Assembly: GCA_020080175.1 (NCBI GenBank)
Contig: JAGHQL010000063.1
Location: 60,408 to 124,407 of the forward strand
Reading direction: 5' to 3'
Length of the DNA stretch: 64,000 nucleotides
Origin: Glutinoglossum americanum
Lineage: Eukaryota; Ascomycota; Geoglossomycetes; Geoglossales; Geoglossaceae
Made by a program: the position numbers and the translations under genes. The stretch's first letter is position 1. Each line of letters begins with the position of its first letter. Below are positions 38,001-48,728 of the stretch, piece after piece. The notes under the pieces were generated by a model. It was not told where the DNA came from. It worked only from the letters and a program-made list of their open reading frames with translations, and did no database searches.

Positions 38001-38523
38001 GGGCGGTAAAGTCGTCAACCTCGAACCGCCTCACCTACTTTTATCCACCCTTGGTGAGTTGCAGCCGCCACCCAAGAGAATTAACTGCGGCATGCAGCGG
38101 ACTGATGGGATCCGCCAGAACCTGATCCCCCTCGTTCTCCTTCGGCCACCCCGGTTATTTCTGTCAGCAGAGAGCCTTCGCAACGCGCGCATAGTACTCT
38201 TGAAAATTACCCACATTCCATTCGTTGCCGCTATATGGGCTTACGAGAGTTGGCATCGGTATGTGTCTGGCGATCAACGAGACGGATTAAGTTCCCTTGG
38301 GCCGGTCACAACGAAGAAGTTCTTAGCGACCCGCCATCAGGCGCCTAACCAACCAACATCAGTGGACAGCAGCCAGTTCCCCACCACACCACGACAAAAC
38401 GCCAACCGTTCGCTGCGAGTTGAGCGAGACGATTCAATCGCCGACCTGCGCCAGATGGTTGGAAAATTAAGCGTCCAGATTGAAGAACTGGCGGCAACCA
38501 TCGCGCAACATCAGATGAAATAA
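35055..38523 (+). CDS. yvc1: Vacuolar TRP-type cation channel (Yvc1-like)
   Basis: A channel of the fungal TRP family that releases calcium from the vacuole. Eighteen exons could be traced: 35055-35179, 35297-35431, 35487-36053, 36112-36392, 36719-36806, 36870-36912, 36966-36986, 37047-37095, 37168-37252, 37309-37327, 37416-37430, 37516-37545, 37610-37684, 37779-37795, 37866-37883, 37934-37955, 38012-38053 and 38119-38523. They sum to 2037 nt, 678 aa, close to yeast Yvc1. The cytosolic N-terminus includes YYFVDAIDYPHTFEQLRNT and LVLKWHFSALEPDD. Membrane helices follow from VLFFASFLALYYAVL, with the pore region VKVFFGSSYLGFDAMREISP and the inner helix VFVCMTNILLVTSLISLLS. The C-terminal tail has a short coiled coil near the end. 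Six exons are 15-22 nt, and all splice junctions keep the frame. It lies directly downstream of Atg18. Confidence 0.88.
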
Positions 38524-39275
38524 ATCAGTCGGCGGTTGCGACAGGCAAACCCCAATTTCACGTATGGGACGGAATATGTGGGAAAAGCAGAGCAGGAAAA
38601 AAAAAATAGAGTCGGTTAGGAAGGCCTCGCAAGAGTCGGCCAATTGTTCACCGGTAATTTCACTTTCTCCGATCGGGAGACAGTTGCATATCCTAACTCG
38701 CACCTTCCTCCCCCCCAAATAATCGCTCGCTCATCCCCGTCGCCCCGTCCGTTGCGGGTCGCAGCCGAGAAGTGCTTGAGCATGCATGAGAAATACGCGG
38801 GCCCGCAGTATGAAACTCTACCTCTTGTGACCCACCAGCAATGTCGTTCTCGGTCTATGCTCGATCCAGGGTGTTGTTACCACTCCGTCGGATCCACTAC
38901 TTTTTCTCTTAGTGAGGCGGAGACCTTCTGCTCCTGCAGGGATTGGGCCACACTCCTCGCGCGCACCAACTTTCTTCCAACACAGAAGAATCCGCATTTA
39001 CACTGGAGTGTTCTCGGAGCCTGGGCTCTGCCTTGCTTCGTCTGTCTCGCCCCCATATCATCGCCGCAACCCACATTTATTAAATAGCGAGCACCGAAGT
39101 CATTTCCTCTTCGTTGCTGTTACTGTCAGATTTTCTACAAGCGAGCGTTTTGCAACGCCTTTTATTCTCATCTCCACGCCTCTAGTATTGACGTTGTGCT
39201 TTCGCCGGGCACCTGTTTTCCCCACCATCACCAGTACCCTCTCTATCTTCGTGCATTCCAGCTCTCAGAGTTCCA
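38524..39275. promoter_or_regulatory. Intergenic and probable leader of the zinc-finger gene
   Basis: The 752 bp between the channel gene and the zinc-finger gene are rich in C and T, especially in the last 350 bp. This suggests a promoter and long 5' untranslated leader. I see no separate gene. Confidence 0.5.
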
Positions 39276-40679
39276 ATGGAACAGCCTTCTTCTCGTCCTA
39301 CGCAATCTTCCCAACGTTACCGTGAGCAGCCAGCTCTGTCTTACTCTCCTCAGTCTCGGTGCGGGTCGAATATGGCGCAACATGATGCAGACCAAGGACT
39401 CGGCTTGAACGAGTGCTCTTGGCCTCCATCTGCACCACTCACCGTGACCCACATGCAACCGCGATCTCACCAGCATTCCCAAATCTGGTCTGGGGACTTT
39501 GAGTCTTCGACATTGACTGTCCCAAGCGAATCGCGTGCTTCCCAGCCTCCGGACATCTTTTCCACGGCTTATGATCCATTTGCGTCGTTGCACGGCTCCA
39601 GCTCCAACAGACCCTCATACACAGATTCGCCATACCCACCGAGCGTCGGAGCCCTCCCGGATGTGAGGGTTTCCCCCGTTCCATCCTGCTGTTATTCCCA
39701 CAGGTCTTCCTTCTCTTCGCCATGTCCCCCATCCGAAGTGTATTCACGCGATGGTTCGGAGCATGGGTTCAATACCGAGGTGAAAAGAGAGGGCTCGCAC
39801 GATTGGGCATCTAGTCCAGAAAACAATTCGCACGTCAGAACAACTTTCTCCAGGCAGGAATTGCTCATGGTCTCGCAAGGACCTCCCCATGGTCCTTTGG
39901 GAGCGGAAGCCTATCCCAGGGGAAATTCGCCAAATGACGACCCATACCAGGGTTTTGAAGGAGACCGGTACAAACTTGAATCCTCTGGATCATTGATTAC
40001 TAACGCTGCCCGAATCCGCAAGAGGCGGACAATGACGTCCGCAAACGAGGCGAATCACGAATGCCACGTCTGCGGAAAGCTCTTTGGGAGAAGCTATAAC
40101 TTCAAGGCGCACATGGAGACCCACGATCCAGGCCGAGCTTATCCGCACGTATGCGATTACAAGGACTGCGGGAAGAAATTTGTACGCAAGACGGATCTTA
40201 CGCGGCATCAGCAGAGCGTAAGTGCCTCTAAAAGCCCTGGATTCAAATATGCTCATTTCTAATTTCTTATTATTATCCAGGTTCATATTAAGCAGAGAAA
40301 CTACCAATGCGGACTTTGTGGTAATCTCTTTGCTCGTAAAGATACGTTGAGAAGGTAGCTAGCATGCAGTACCCAGAAACTTTTAGACGGAGCTAACTCT
40401 GTGGCCTCTAGACACACGGAAGATGGGTGTGCGAAGCGTTTCGATATCACGTCCAAGGCAGTTAAGGGAGGTAGCGCCAATAGAGGCAAACGAGATATAC
40501 CCGTCGCGATGCCAGTCATGACCTCTGCCGGCCTCGTGCCTATGCGGACGAGAAATCCGAATGCGGGGATCAATTATGATTCTTCAGCATCGTATCCCCG
40601 GCAACCTTCATCTCTCGTTGTTCTCCCCGCGCCTCTAGAGGCCGGTTCATACGCTACGGCACGCGGCATTCACTGGTGA
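39276..40679 (+). CDS. C2H2 zinc-finger transcription factor
   Basis: A probable DNA-binding regulator. Three exons: 39276-40217, 40281-40354 and 40412-40679; 1284 nt, 427 aa. The N-terminal 240 residues are Ser/Pro/Gln-rich and look disordered, consistent with an activation region. Three fingers follow in tandem at about 257-345: CHVCGKLFGRSYNFKAHMETH, then a long-loop finger with CDYKDCGKKFVRKTDLTRH, then CGLCGNLFARKDTLRRH, whose last ligand is Cys rather than His (H-x4-C). The second and third introns-exon joins fall inside the finger array. The basic tail (KAVKGG, NRGKR) could aid nuclear import or DNA binding. The targets are unknown. The arrangement resembles other Pezizomycotina three-finger regulators, but I cannot assign a named orthologue. 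Confidence 0.85.
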
Positions 40680-42430
40680 ATGGCTAGCTAGCATCATAGG
40701 TATCCTTTGTCATGACAAAAATTCAGCTAGGCGTTCTCGGATTTGGGTTGAGATTGTTCGCAATCTCAAACGGTTGGAATTTTGCTTTTCGCTCTAGGCT
40801 GTGGGGTTTTCCGGCCTGTGTTAGCTAGGCGCTGGATCCGCTATGAATGGCGGGACACAGGACCTGGGGTCAACCACTGGTGGGTACGGATAGATTGTAC
40901 GACAATTGATATTTGGAAGGGAAATTTTGTTTTGGGGACAGGCATCAAGCACATTAGGCGAGCATCAGGGCATCGGGATTCGCCAAGGTGCCTCAGGCGC
41001 CGATTCCAATTGCATGTCTTCTACCATATCCTCTCTTGATTTACAGACGCATATTGGTCGCAAATACTACTAAGAATTCTTTGTATTTTTTTTTCCACCA
41101 CACATTTCTATAGAGGACCGACACCCAACTTGTTGCATAACTACAAAATACATGCAGCACACAATGCACACAATGCACACACTTGAACGCACAAGCTAGA
41201 AACGAGAGTCGTTGCCTGCCTGAGCTAACGCTGCTGGAACCCCCACCAAAGGGAAGCAAGCAGGGAAAGCAACCAGAGAAGCCCATCCGGTAAGGCAACA
41301 AAGCGTTGAGCAATGGTGTGTTAGTCTGCATCCTCCGTCTGCATCGTCCTTGGAGGGCTGAGCGCGTGAGCCATTGGGCTGACGCGGATAATGCAGGCAA
41401 CACCCCCTCCCCCAAGCAATATGGCGCGCCTACCGTGTCCGATCCCGCCGAATACATGTAACTCACCCTTTCGCCCCTTAGAGGATGAGGGTAAACCTTC
41501 CAACTCTCCCAAATTTGGAGAGGGGGGTTCAAGTCGCGGGCGATCTGGCTGCCTGGTGACAATCAAAGACAGCAGGCTTCTTATTTCGAGGAAGGAAGGC
41601 AGGTAGGAAGGGGAGGAAGAAGAAGAAAAAAAAAAAAAAAGGAGGAAAAAGGAAAAGCAGGACACCTTGGGGGGGCACTTGGCGGGGGGTCGGTTACGTA
41701 GCAGACACCGCTATTTCCAGGCCAGGGAACATTAAACGCAGACGGGAGATTGGGTTATCGAGGCGGGGGGGGCGTATAACGCAACGTCCTGCCCTGCTGA
41801 TGATCAATGGGAGGGGAAGGGGGGGGGTTATTGGTTTGGTTGCCTCGCAAAGCAAGAGGGGGAGAGCACCGTTCGTTCCCCGGCTCTCGCGCGACGCCAC
41901 CCAACGGCATTAAAGCCCCAACACCGCCCGGCTGCTGCATCGCCGGTGCAGCGCTCAAGTCAGGACCCGGGTCTTGCACCTGGGGGACCAGTCTGCCCGA
42001 CCACCGACCGGTCTGTACGCACTGGTCTCTAGTTCATAATCTCTCCTGCCTGCTTGCATCCCCGAAATCAAGTTTTGATGCGCAAAAGTCAACCACCAAG
42101 AAGTGGGGGTTAGCGGACGGTTTGCCGGTATCATTTCGCCTGCCTTGCTTGCCAGAGTCCATCCCCCGGTCTCGCCTTTGCCCCGTCTGTCTCTCTCTCT
42201 CGTCGGTGCGCGCGCAGTGAAACGAGCGTTCTAGAATTGCCTTGGGAATCCTCAGACATTGTCTCGAATGCAACGTACGCTATTTACATTGGAAGGGACA
42301 CGGGCTCCGAGAGTCCCCTCCGAGCTGGACGGAGATTAAGAACAAAAAGGGATGCCCTACTCCTACCACTCTCTCTCTCACTCTCACCCTCACGCCAATA
42401 GGATCGGACAACGGCCGAGTCTGTCAAGTT

Positions 42431-42464
42431 GTAGCTGATGCGTAGCTGATGCGTAGCTGATGCG
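42431..42464. repeat. Tandem repeat, 11-bp unit
   Basis: Three copies of GTAGCTGATGC in a row. Confidence 0.9.
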
Positions 42465-42700
42465 GAATTCTCTTAATGGGTGGGATGCCGTGATTGTCGA
42501 GGGCTATTCAAGGGCCAAGGGCCATCTAAGGGCCATCCATGGGGGAGGGCATGCGCGCTTGATTCGCCCACTTGAGATTAGGTTCGCTCGTCTTACGGGG
42601 GGTGGCTATCCCGCCTCTTTCTCGCGTCTCTCGCTCTCTATGGCGCTTCACTGGCCCCGCTTACCCCATCCCCCATCCCCACGTCGACCCATGGCCACCC

Positions 42701-42755
42701 ACCGCCAGCCCATCGCCAGCCCATCGCCAGTCCGTCGCCAGCCCGTCGCCAGCCA
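42701..42755. repeat. Tandem repeat, about 10-bp unit (CGCCAGCCCAT-like)
   Basis: About five slightly varied copies of a CGCCAGCC(C)ATC/GTC unit in tandem. Confidence 0.8.
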
Positions 42756-42986
42756 TTCCGCACCGACCTCGGCAGAGACAGCTTCACGTCCATACGATTC
42801 TACAGCGCGCGCTGCTGATACATGCACAAACCCCGTCAAGCGAAAGAGGGTGGTCGGGTAATCCGGAAGCGATTCTCTCCGATGCCGCCATTTGCGATTT
42901 ACTGGCGCACGGGCTGAGTCGTCTAACTGCATCATCACACATCTTACCCCGGTACGTCCAGCGCATCCAGTATACCACCCAGCGGA

Positions 42987-43022
42987 CGAGGGTGAGGGCG
43001 AGGGCGAAGGCGAGGGCGAAGC
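42987..43022. repeat. Hexanucleotide GAGGGC repeat
   Basis: About six copies of a GAGGGC/GAAGGC unit in tandem. Confidence 0.85.
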
Positions 43023-43152
43023 GGGAACGTTCTACCCTGTTTGGCGGGTGGAAGGATTCGGCGATTGATGCTGGCCACACGAAATGAAAAAGCATAGACG
43101 CCATCCATAGCAAAATTAACGAGGCTTATACAAGGCTTACATAAGGCTTGGG

Positions 43153-43237
43153 AAGCTCTGGGCTCTGGGCTCTGGGCTCTGGGCTCTGGTCCCTGGGCTC
43201 TGGGCTCTGGGCTCCGTGCTCCGTGCTCCGTGCTCCG
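43153..43237. repeat. Heptanucleotide GGGCTCT repeat
   Basis: Roughly eight copies of GGGCTCT, one interrupted by TCCCTG, grade into four copies of the related GTGCTCC. Confidence 0.9.
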
Positions 43238-43640
43238 GGAATGTTTTGCTCTATACCGGCAATCGCACCGGCAATCCCCAGGCATTCACCGGCCATCCAA
43301 TCAGGCCAATCAAACCCAGACTCCCCCGCAACAGATCAAACAAGCTGCGTCTAGTGGCTGTGGCTGCGGACCAACCTCAGTTGCCTCTTCGACGGTGAAA
43401 CGGGGTGTTGGATGGCGACAACACGCCGACTGGTTCCCAACCGCGAAACCAGGACCATAGGGTAAAGGCAAAACACGCAAAAGAAAAGAAAAGAAGAGAA
43501 AACGGGCTCGGTTGAGGAAAAGAATGTTCGACGAAGCCCCCCCAGCCCGCAGGAGCGAGCCAGTCATCTGCGTCATCTGCGTCGCCTGCCGCTGCGCTGC
43601 TCCCCAAACAATATCTGGGCAGCCCTAGAGCGTTTCAAGA

Positions 43641-43670
43641 GGGTGTTTAGGGTGTTTAGGGTGTTTAGGG
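43641..43670. repeat. GTGTTTAGG nonamer repeat
   Basis: Three perfect copies of GGTGTTTAG in tandem. Confidence 0.9.
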
Positions 43671-44070
43671 AAGGAAGAACAACGCAGGCGTATTCCCAAT
43701 GCAGCCCGACTCGGACGGAAGCAGGAGGACAGAGGGAGGAGGATCCCACGTGGGAAATTCACCCAGCGGACCTTGACGAAGGGTTCGACCAACGGGAGAC
43801 GAAGCCCCTCCCCCCGCCTTTTTTTTTTATTTTTTTTTTTACTTTCTCTCTGGTAATTTGGCTTTTGGACCCCAAAGACTGGGCGAGAGAGGAACGAGAG
43901 TAGGAAGCGGAGAGAAGGCGAGCCAGTGGAGCGAGAGACAGAGCGTGGAGAGAGGCGTCTTTTGGCGAGGGCGCCTACGGAAACCTACGTGAACCTACGT
44001 GAACCTTAGCACCACGACCTACCGGTACAAACGGTGCGGAGCGGTGCAGACGAAGAAGAAGGCGTGTATG

Positions 44071-44107
44071 TGTAGTGTATGCGTAGTAGATGCGTAGTAG
44101 ATGCGTA
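44071..44107. repeat. Tandem repeat, GTAGTAGATGC-like unit
   Basis: Three copies of an 11-bp unit, the first diverged. Confidence 0.8.
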
Positions 44108-45006
44108 TCATGATGAGCCCCGACAGAAAGCCCAACAACGCAACACGGCGCGCCTCCCCCAGCAACACTTTGCGTCGCGGAGTGCATGGTAAGACAAGAC
44201 TCGCGGCGTATCGGTGTGTACTGTACCACCGTACGTTGCACGCATGTAACGTCTTGACAAGCGAGAGGGGCCCTGTTTCCAAGGGAGCAGCCGGGCAAAG
44301 ACACAAGGGAAACAAAAGTATCCGGAGAGCGGACGAATTCTCGGCCACTTATTTCCCCTTCGGCCTCTCTCCATTCCCCCCTCTGCCTCTACTGAATCCT
44401 TCCCCCCCGAGACGAGACGCCGAAACGCACAGAAAGAGAGAGCGAGAGAGACAGAGAGGATCGAAATCCCTACCCCCACCCCCCCCAACACTTTTTTTTT
44501 TTTTTTTTTTCTCTTCCAAGGCGGTGGCTGGGGGTAGGACACGCCAAGTGGGGAAAAAAAAATAAAAATAAAAAATATAGAGGGGAGGTATATAGAGTGC
44601 ATGGGTTGTGTGTGTAGTCGCGTAGTCACGGCGGTGACGATCCCCGGCGGGGATGGGCTCTGGCTATATCGTCGTTATTATCATTACCAAGAGAGCTTGC
44701 ACGGGACACGGACACGCAGAGCTCGGGGGGTGCAAGGTACGGGGTGGCGGTGGTTGTTTTTGCCGTTTTCTGCTTGGAGTTTATTTTTTATTTTTTCTTT
44801 CTTCGTCCGCACGGGACTACGGAGTTCCGGCGTTGCGGGCTCCATTCTACATACATACACGCGCACATATCATCATCATCATAAAAAATACTTTTCTATT
44901 ATATATATGTAAATCAGAGAAACGGACCCCGAAAACAAGCGTGTAACGTGACCGGCTCCAAGCCGATCCGATCCGATCCGATCCGCTCCCGCCGTGTCAA
45001 ACGATC

Positions 45007-45050
45007 TTTTTTTTTTTCTTTTTCTTTTTCTTTTTTTTTTTTTTTTTTCC
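45007..45050. repeat. Long T-rich tract
   Basis: About 40 bases of almost pure T interrupted by single C, one of several homopolymer tracts in this gap. Confidence 0.9.
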
Positions 45051-45658
45051 CCTTTACTCTCGAGCTGCCTTTGGTTTGGGAGGTAGACGCTGCGTGCGTT
45101 GCGTTCTCCATGCACCGCACCGCCGCGCCGCGGGATGGCGTGGAGTTTTTTTTTCGGCTTGGCCTCGCCTGCAGTCTCCCAAGACGAACGACCACGTTTT
45201 TTTTTCTTTTCTTCTTTCTTTTTTTCTTTCCCTTTGTGTGATGGTGGTGGGGTGTGTCTGGTGTTCGTGGACTCGACTCGGGCTTGGACTTGGACTGAGA
45301 ACTTTATGCCACGGTGTGGCGTGGGCGAGGTCACTGGGTGTTCCCGGTTTCTTGTTTTCATTTGTTTTTTTGGGGTGGGGAATGTTCGGGTGGAGGTGGT
45401 TTTATTTTTTATTTTTTTTTTGGGGGTTGGGTGGGTTAGGAGAGTGGTGAGTTTGGTGATATCGTCTGGTGTTGACGTTTTTGATGACCCTTTTTTTTTT
45501 TTTTGAAGCTCTCTGCGTGTATATGTTGTACAGTACGTTGGCTAACCCTAGCGACAACCCAACACCCGCAACACCAACCTCCCTGTCAGGGTAATCACCC
45601 TACCGACGGTTGAATTTTTCTCTCCCCGAACCTCACAGCGTCAAGAACCGAAACCAGA

Positions 45659-48101
45659 TCAGATGAAATCCCCCCCTCCAAACCCGCCAAACGGATTCAT
45701 AGGACCACCCCCGCCCCCACCCCCTCTACCGCCTCTGCCCCCTCCAGGAAAACGTGGCAAGCCCCCGAACCCCCTCGGTTCGTCTCCAGGACCCACAGGA
45801 TCATATCTGCACATGTAGGGTCAGCAGAAGATCAATCACGTCAGAACCGCGTGGCAAGTCTGCAGCGCAGCGCGTGGCAAATATGCAAGGGGGTGTTTCT
45901 CTCGTTTGAAAGAAGAAAAAAGAAGGGAAAAAACAATGCGCCGCCGCCGTGATGAGATGGATGGTGTGCGTGGTGTGACGAAAGCAGACGCACTGACTCA
46001 ATCTTATTTTATTTAAAGAAACAGACGAGAGAGAGAGGACGGGGAAAGGAGAGGAGAGGAGAGACGAAGGAGAGATGAAGGAGAGGAAGATGAAGGGAAA
46101 GGAGGATCGCATACCTTGCACCAGGAGGGAATCTGGTCAAAGCGACTGAAAGTTAGCTTCCAGTTTCCCACTCGTGGGAGAAGAAAAAAAAAGAAAAAAA
46201 AGAGAGATATAATGTGAAAACGAAGCTTGAGAGCCTGTTTGCTAGCGTCTTTGCCTGAGGAAAAGGGAGGGTCCGTAACGTTAACGCGAACGAATGCGAT
46301 GAGGTAAGAAGCTTGCGTGCAGCAGGTTCTCGTTCGTCGGAGAAGGCGGGCGCGTAGGCAGGGAGTGGGAGGGTGGCAAGTCCCTAAGTTCGGGGCTGCA
46401 TAAGCCCTAAGTCTAGGCTACACAAGTCCCCAAGCCCAGGCTGCACGAGTCCCCAAGCCCAGGCTGCATAAGCCCCCAACTCCAGGCTGCACGCGCCACC
46501 CGCTGGCCGATTTCCCTCGTTTCAACGTCTCGCCAATTCTCGCCTCAGAACGAACTCGTGTCTCACTCTCTCTTCACAGCCAAGACTTTTCATTCCTTTT
46601 TCTCTTTTCTTTTTCTTCCTCAGAGACAACCCACAACCACAACACAAAACCCAGCCAACGAGAAAAGACAACCGGCAGCGACCGAGAGCTCTAGTTTCAG
46701 GCTACTGCTGCTACGTTTGAGATCTGGTCGTGTGCTTGGTTTTGTTCTTTGTCGCGCATACCGCTCGTTTCGAAAGCTGGTCTTCGAGAGGCTGGAGCTG
46801 CGGCTGGGGCGAAGAAAAAGCAGGAGTCGCGGTTTTTGTTCTAGAAAAGGAACCAAAAAAAGAAAGAAATTCTCTGGAGAAGGGGAGAGGAAAGAAAAAG
46901 AAAAAGAAAAACACCCGTCTGCAGTCCAGAACGGAAATGGGAAGCTCACCGAGGATCATACTCCTGCCGGCCCCCTCTCCCTCCAAACAACGGATCGTCA
47001 AACGTAGGATGCATCCCTCCTCCTCCACCAGTTCTCCCACCAACACCGCCAAACGGATCCCTCGGCCCTAGCCCCGGAGGATAAAGATCCCTCTCCCCAA
47101 TCCCCAACGGGTGATTTCCACCGAAACCGGGCGCGTAACCCCGCGGGGGCCGTCCGATCTCGTACTCGTCCTCGAAACCCGGCGGTGGGAAATCTCCTGC
47201 AGGCACCGGACGGTGGCGTGGGTGATCCAAGAGGGGGTCCTCGAACGGGTGGGGCCGGGCTGGTGCGGGGAGGAGCGATTCGTCGCGGAGGGGATCGTCG
47301 GGCTGTCCGGCACGTGGTGGTGGTTGGGGATGTCGACCCGGCGGTGAGCCGGTGGCTGCAGCCGCAGCAGCAGCGGTGGAAGAAGAACCACCCCTCTCCT
47401 CCTCATACCCCTCCTTCCTCAGCCCCGGAACCAGCCTCTGAATAACCGCTTTCTTAAAACCTCCCACCAACTCCCCCATCTTCCCCTCCTCTCCACCAAA
47501 CACCTCCCTAATCCTCTCTTCCATCCCCTCCCCACCAACGACCGGAAACCTACCTCTATCTAAAAACTCTCTAACCGGCACGCCAAACGACACCGGTTTA
47601 TCGTCCCCGACGCCCATCCCCAGCACCACAGCCTTGGACCCCAGACGTGTGGTCTTCAGGAGGTAAGTCATAGCCGACTGGTCATGCCTATAGCGGAAGG
47701 CGTAGGAAGAGGAATTCTCATTCCACGAGGCAGGGAGCAGGGCTCCCTCCTGCCCCCGTCCGGAATCGCCGTCTGATCCTCCTCCTTGCAAAACGCACGT
47801 TCGACTCTGAAATTAGCCCCCTCCCCTCTTTCCCTTCCAAAACTTTCTTTGTCCTGTACGGCAGAACCAAATAAAATAAAAATAAAATGAAAAACAAACC
47901 TGCTCTTGTGGTCACTGTTGCCCTATCTTCGTCCTCCTCGCCCAGCCCCACCAGCCGGAACCCGACCGCTACCATGCACGCGTGGCTGAGCAGCGCGACG
48001 GCTTCGTACTCGTTCTTGACGCCGGCCGTCGCATCCCCGGGGAGGCTGGCCGCCATGATTCTGGCCAGCGAGCGGGGGCTCAACGGGTTGCCGCTCGCCA
48101 T
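45659..48101 (-). CDS. PI31-like proteasome regulator (FP domain)
   Basis: A homologue of PI31/PSMF1, which modulates proteasome activity or transport. Four exons on the minus strand: 48101-47900, 47784-46950, 46132-46115 and 45806-45659; 1203 nt, 400 aa. The N-terminal FP-type domain shows NEYEAVALLSHACMVAVGFR, then LPASWNENSSSYAFRYRHD and SMTYLLK-like MTYLLKTTRLGSKAVVLG. The C-terminal half is Pro/Gly/Arg-rich with repeated DDPL/DPF motifs, including FDDPLFGG and RYDPVGPGDEP, and ends PFGGFGG followed by DFI. The third exon is only 18 nt (FPPGAR) and sits between introns of 817 and 308 nt, long for this genome. Without it the frame and the conserved DPR-FPPGARYDP join are lost. Confidence 0.88.
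46379..46493. repeat. 23-bp minisatellite inside a PI31 gene intron
   Basis: Five tandem copies of a 23-bp unit related to AGTCCCCAAGCCCAGGCTGC plus three bases. Copies three and four are nearly identical; the outer ones are diverged. It lies within the 817-nt intron upstream of the 18-nt exon. Confidence 0.9.
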
Positions 48102-48728
48102 GATTTGGTGCCGTGTCGAGTCGTATCCGTATCGTACCTGCTGTGGGGAGCTGCTCTTGTTGTCGTTGTCGTCGTCGTCGTCGTTGTTGTTATTCTTAGG
48201 GAGGGTGGGAGGAACGGGTTTGTTGGAATAGAGCTCTGCCCTGCGGGGTTCATTCTCGCTCTCTCTTAATTTAGGCGGGGCGATGACATGGTGTCTCCGT
48301 CTCTGTAGGCGAATCGATTTGGAAAAAAAAAATTAGGCGATAAGGCGGGATGGGGTGCTGACGCATGTGTGATTGCCTATAGCGTGTGCTACGGTGGGTG
48401 CCAACATCAAAGCTACGGATTTGGGAAATGCCCTTTTTTAACAACTTGTCACTTTCTCTCTCCTTTTCGATTGCTATTTATTCTTTGGCGAGTTGTGGTA
48501 AATGAAGTGAAAAAGGTTTGATTATCGAACGGAATGCTATCGATCTGCTAATGCTCCTCCCCCATCACTTCTCAGCGAGCTATGCACGTTGATGGGTGGA
48601 ATCTTGTCAATCTTGGAAATGAAACAAAACGGTAAACCGCACCACCACCGTCTCACTTGCTAAAAGGACACCGCCCTGTTAGAAAATCAAGCTTTGAAAC
48701 CCACTACCATTGACCCCCCCCCCATCGC
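48102..48728. other. Intergenic spacer
   Basis: The 627 bp upstream of the PI31 start and downstream of the Exo84 stop contain a GTCGTC-type triplet run near 48160-48190 and no independent gene. Confidence 0.5.

Larger units (their letters stand above)
40680..45658. other. 5 kb low-complexity gap between convergent genes
   Basis: This stretch lies between the 3' ends of two converging genes, where fungal spacers are normally a few hundred bp. It is filled with long T, A and C runs, CT-rich tracts and many short tandem repeats at about 42431, 42701, 42987, 43153, 43641 and 44071. Open frames are all composed of repeat-derived residues and carry no recognisable domain. The CT-rich character resembles promoters and leaders more than 3' regions, so an unseen transcript is possible. 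Confidence 0.55.

Noticed and set aside
42460-43400. Several overlapping open frames of 100-170 codons on both strands
   Set aside because: Their residues derive from tandem repeats (Pro/Ser/Arg runs, repeated Gly-Leu-Trp), there is no domain, and frames are open on both strands as expected for GC-rich repeats.
43641-43670. Telomere-like TTTAGGG motifs
   Set aside because: The unit is the nonamer GGTGTTTAG in three copies, not a TTAGGG array, and it lies inside an ordinary intergenic repeat region.
44100-45500. Open frames with long Phe, Lys or Pro runs
   Set aside because: They are translations of T, A and C homopolymers and have no conserved motif.
46558-47445. Plus-strand open frames over the PI31-like gene
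   Set aside because: They are antisense to the clear PI31 exons and show only low-complexity residues.
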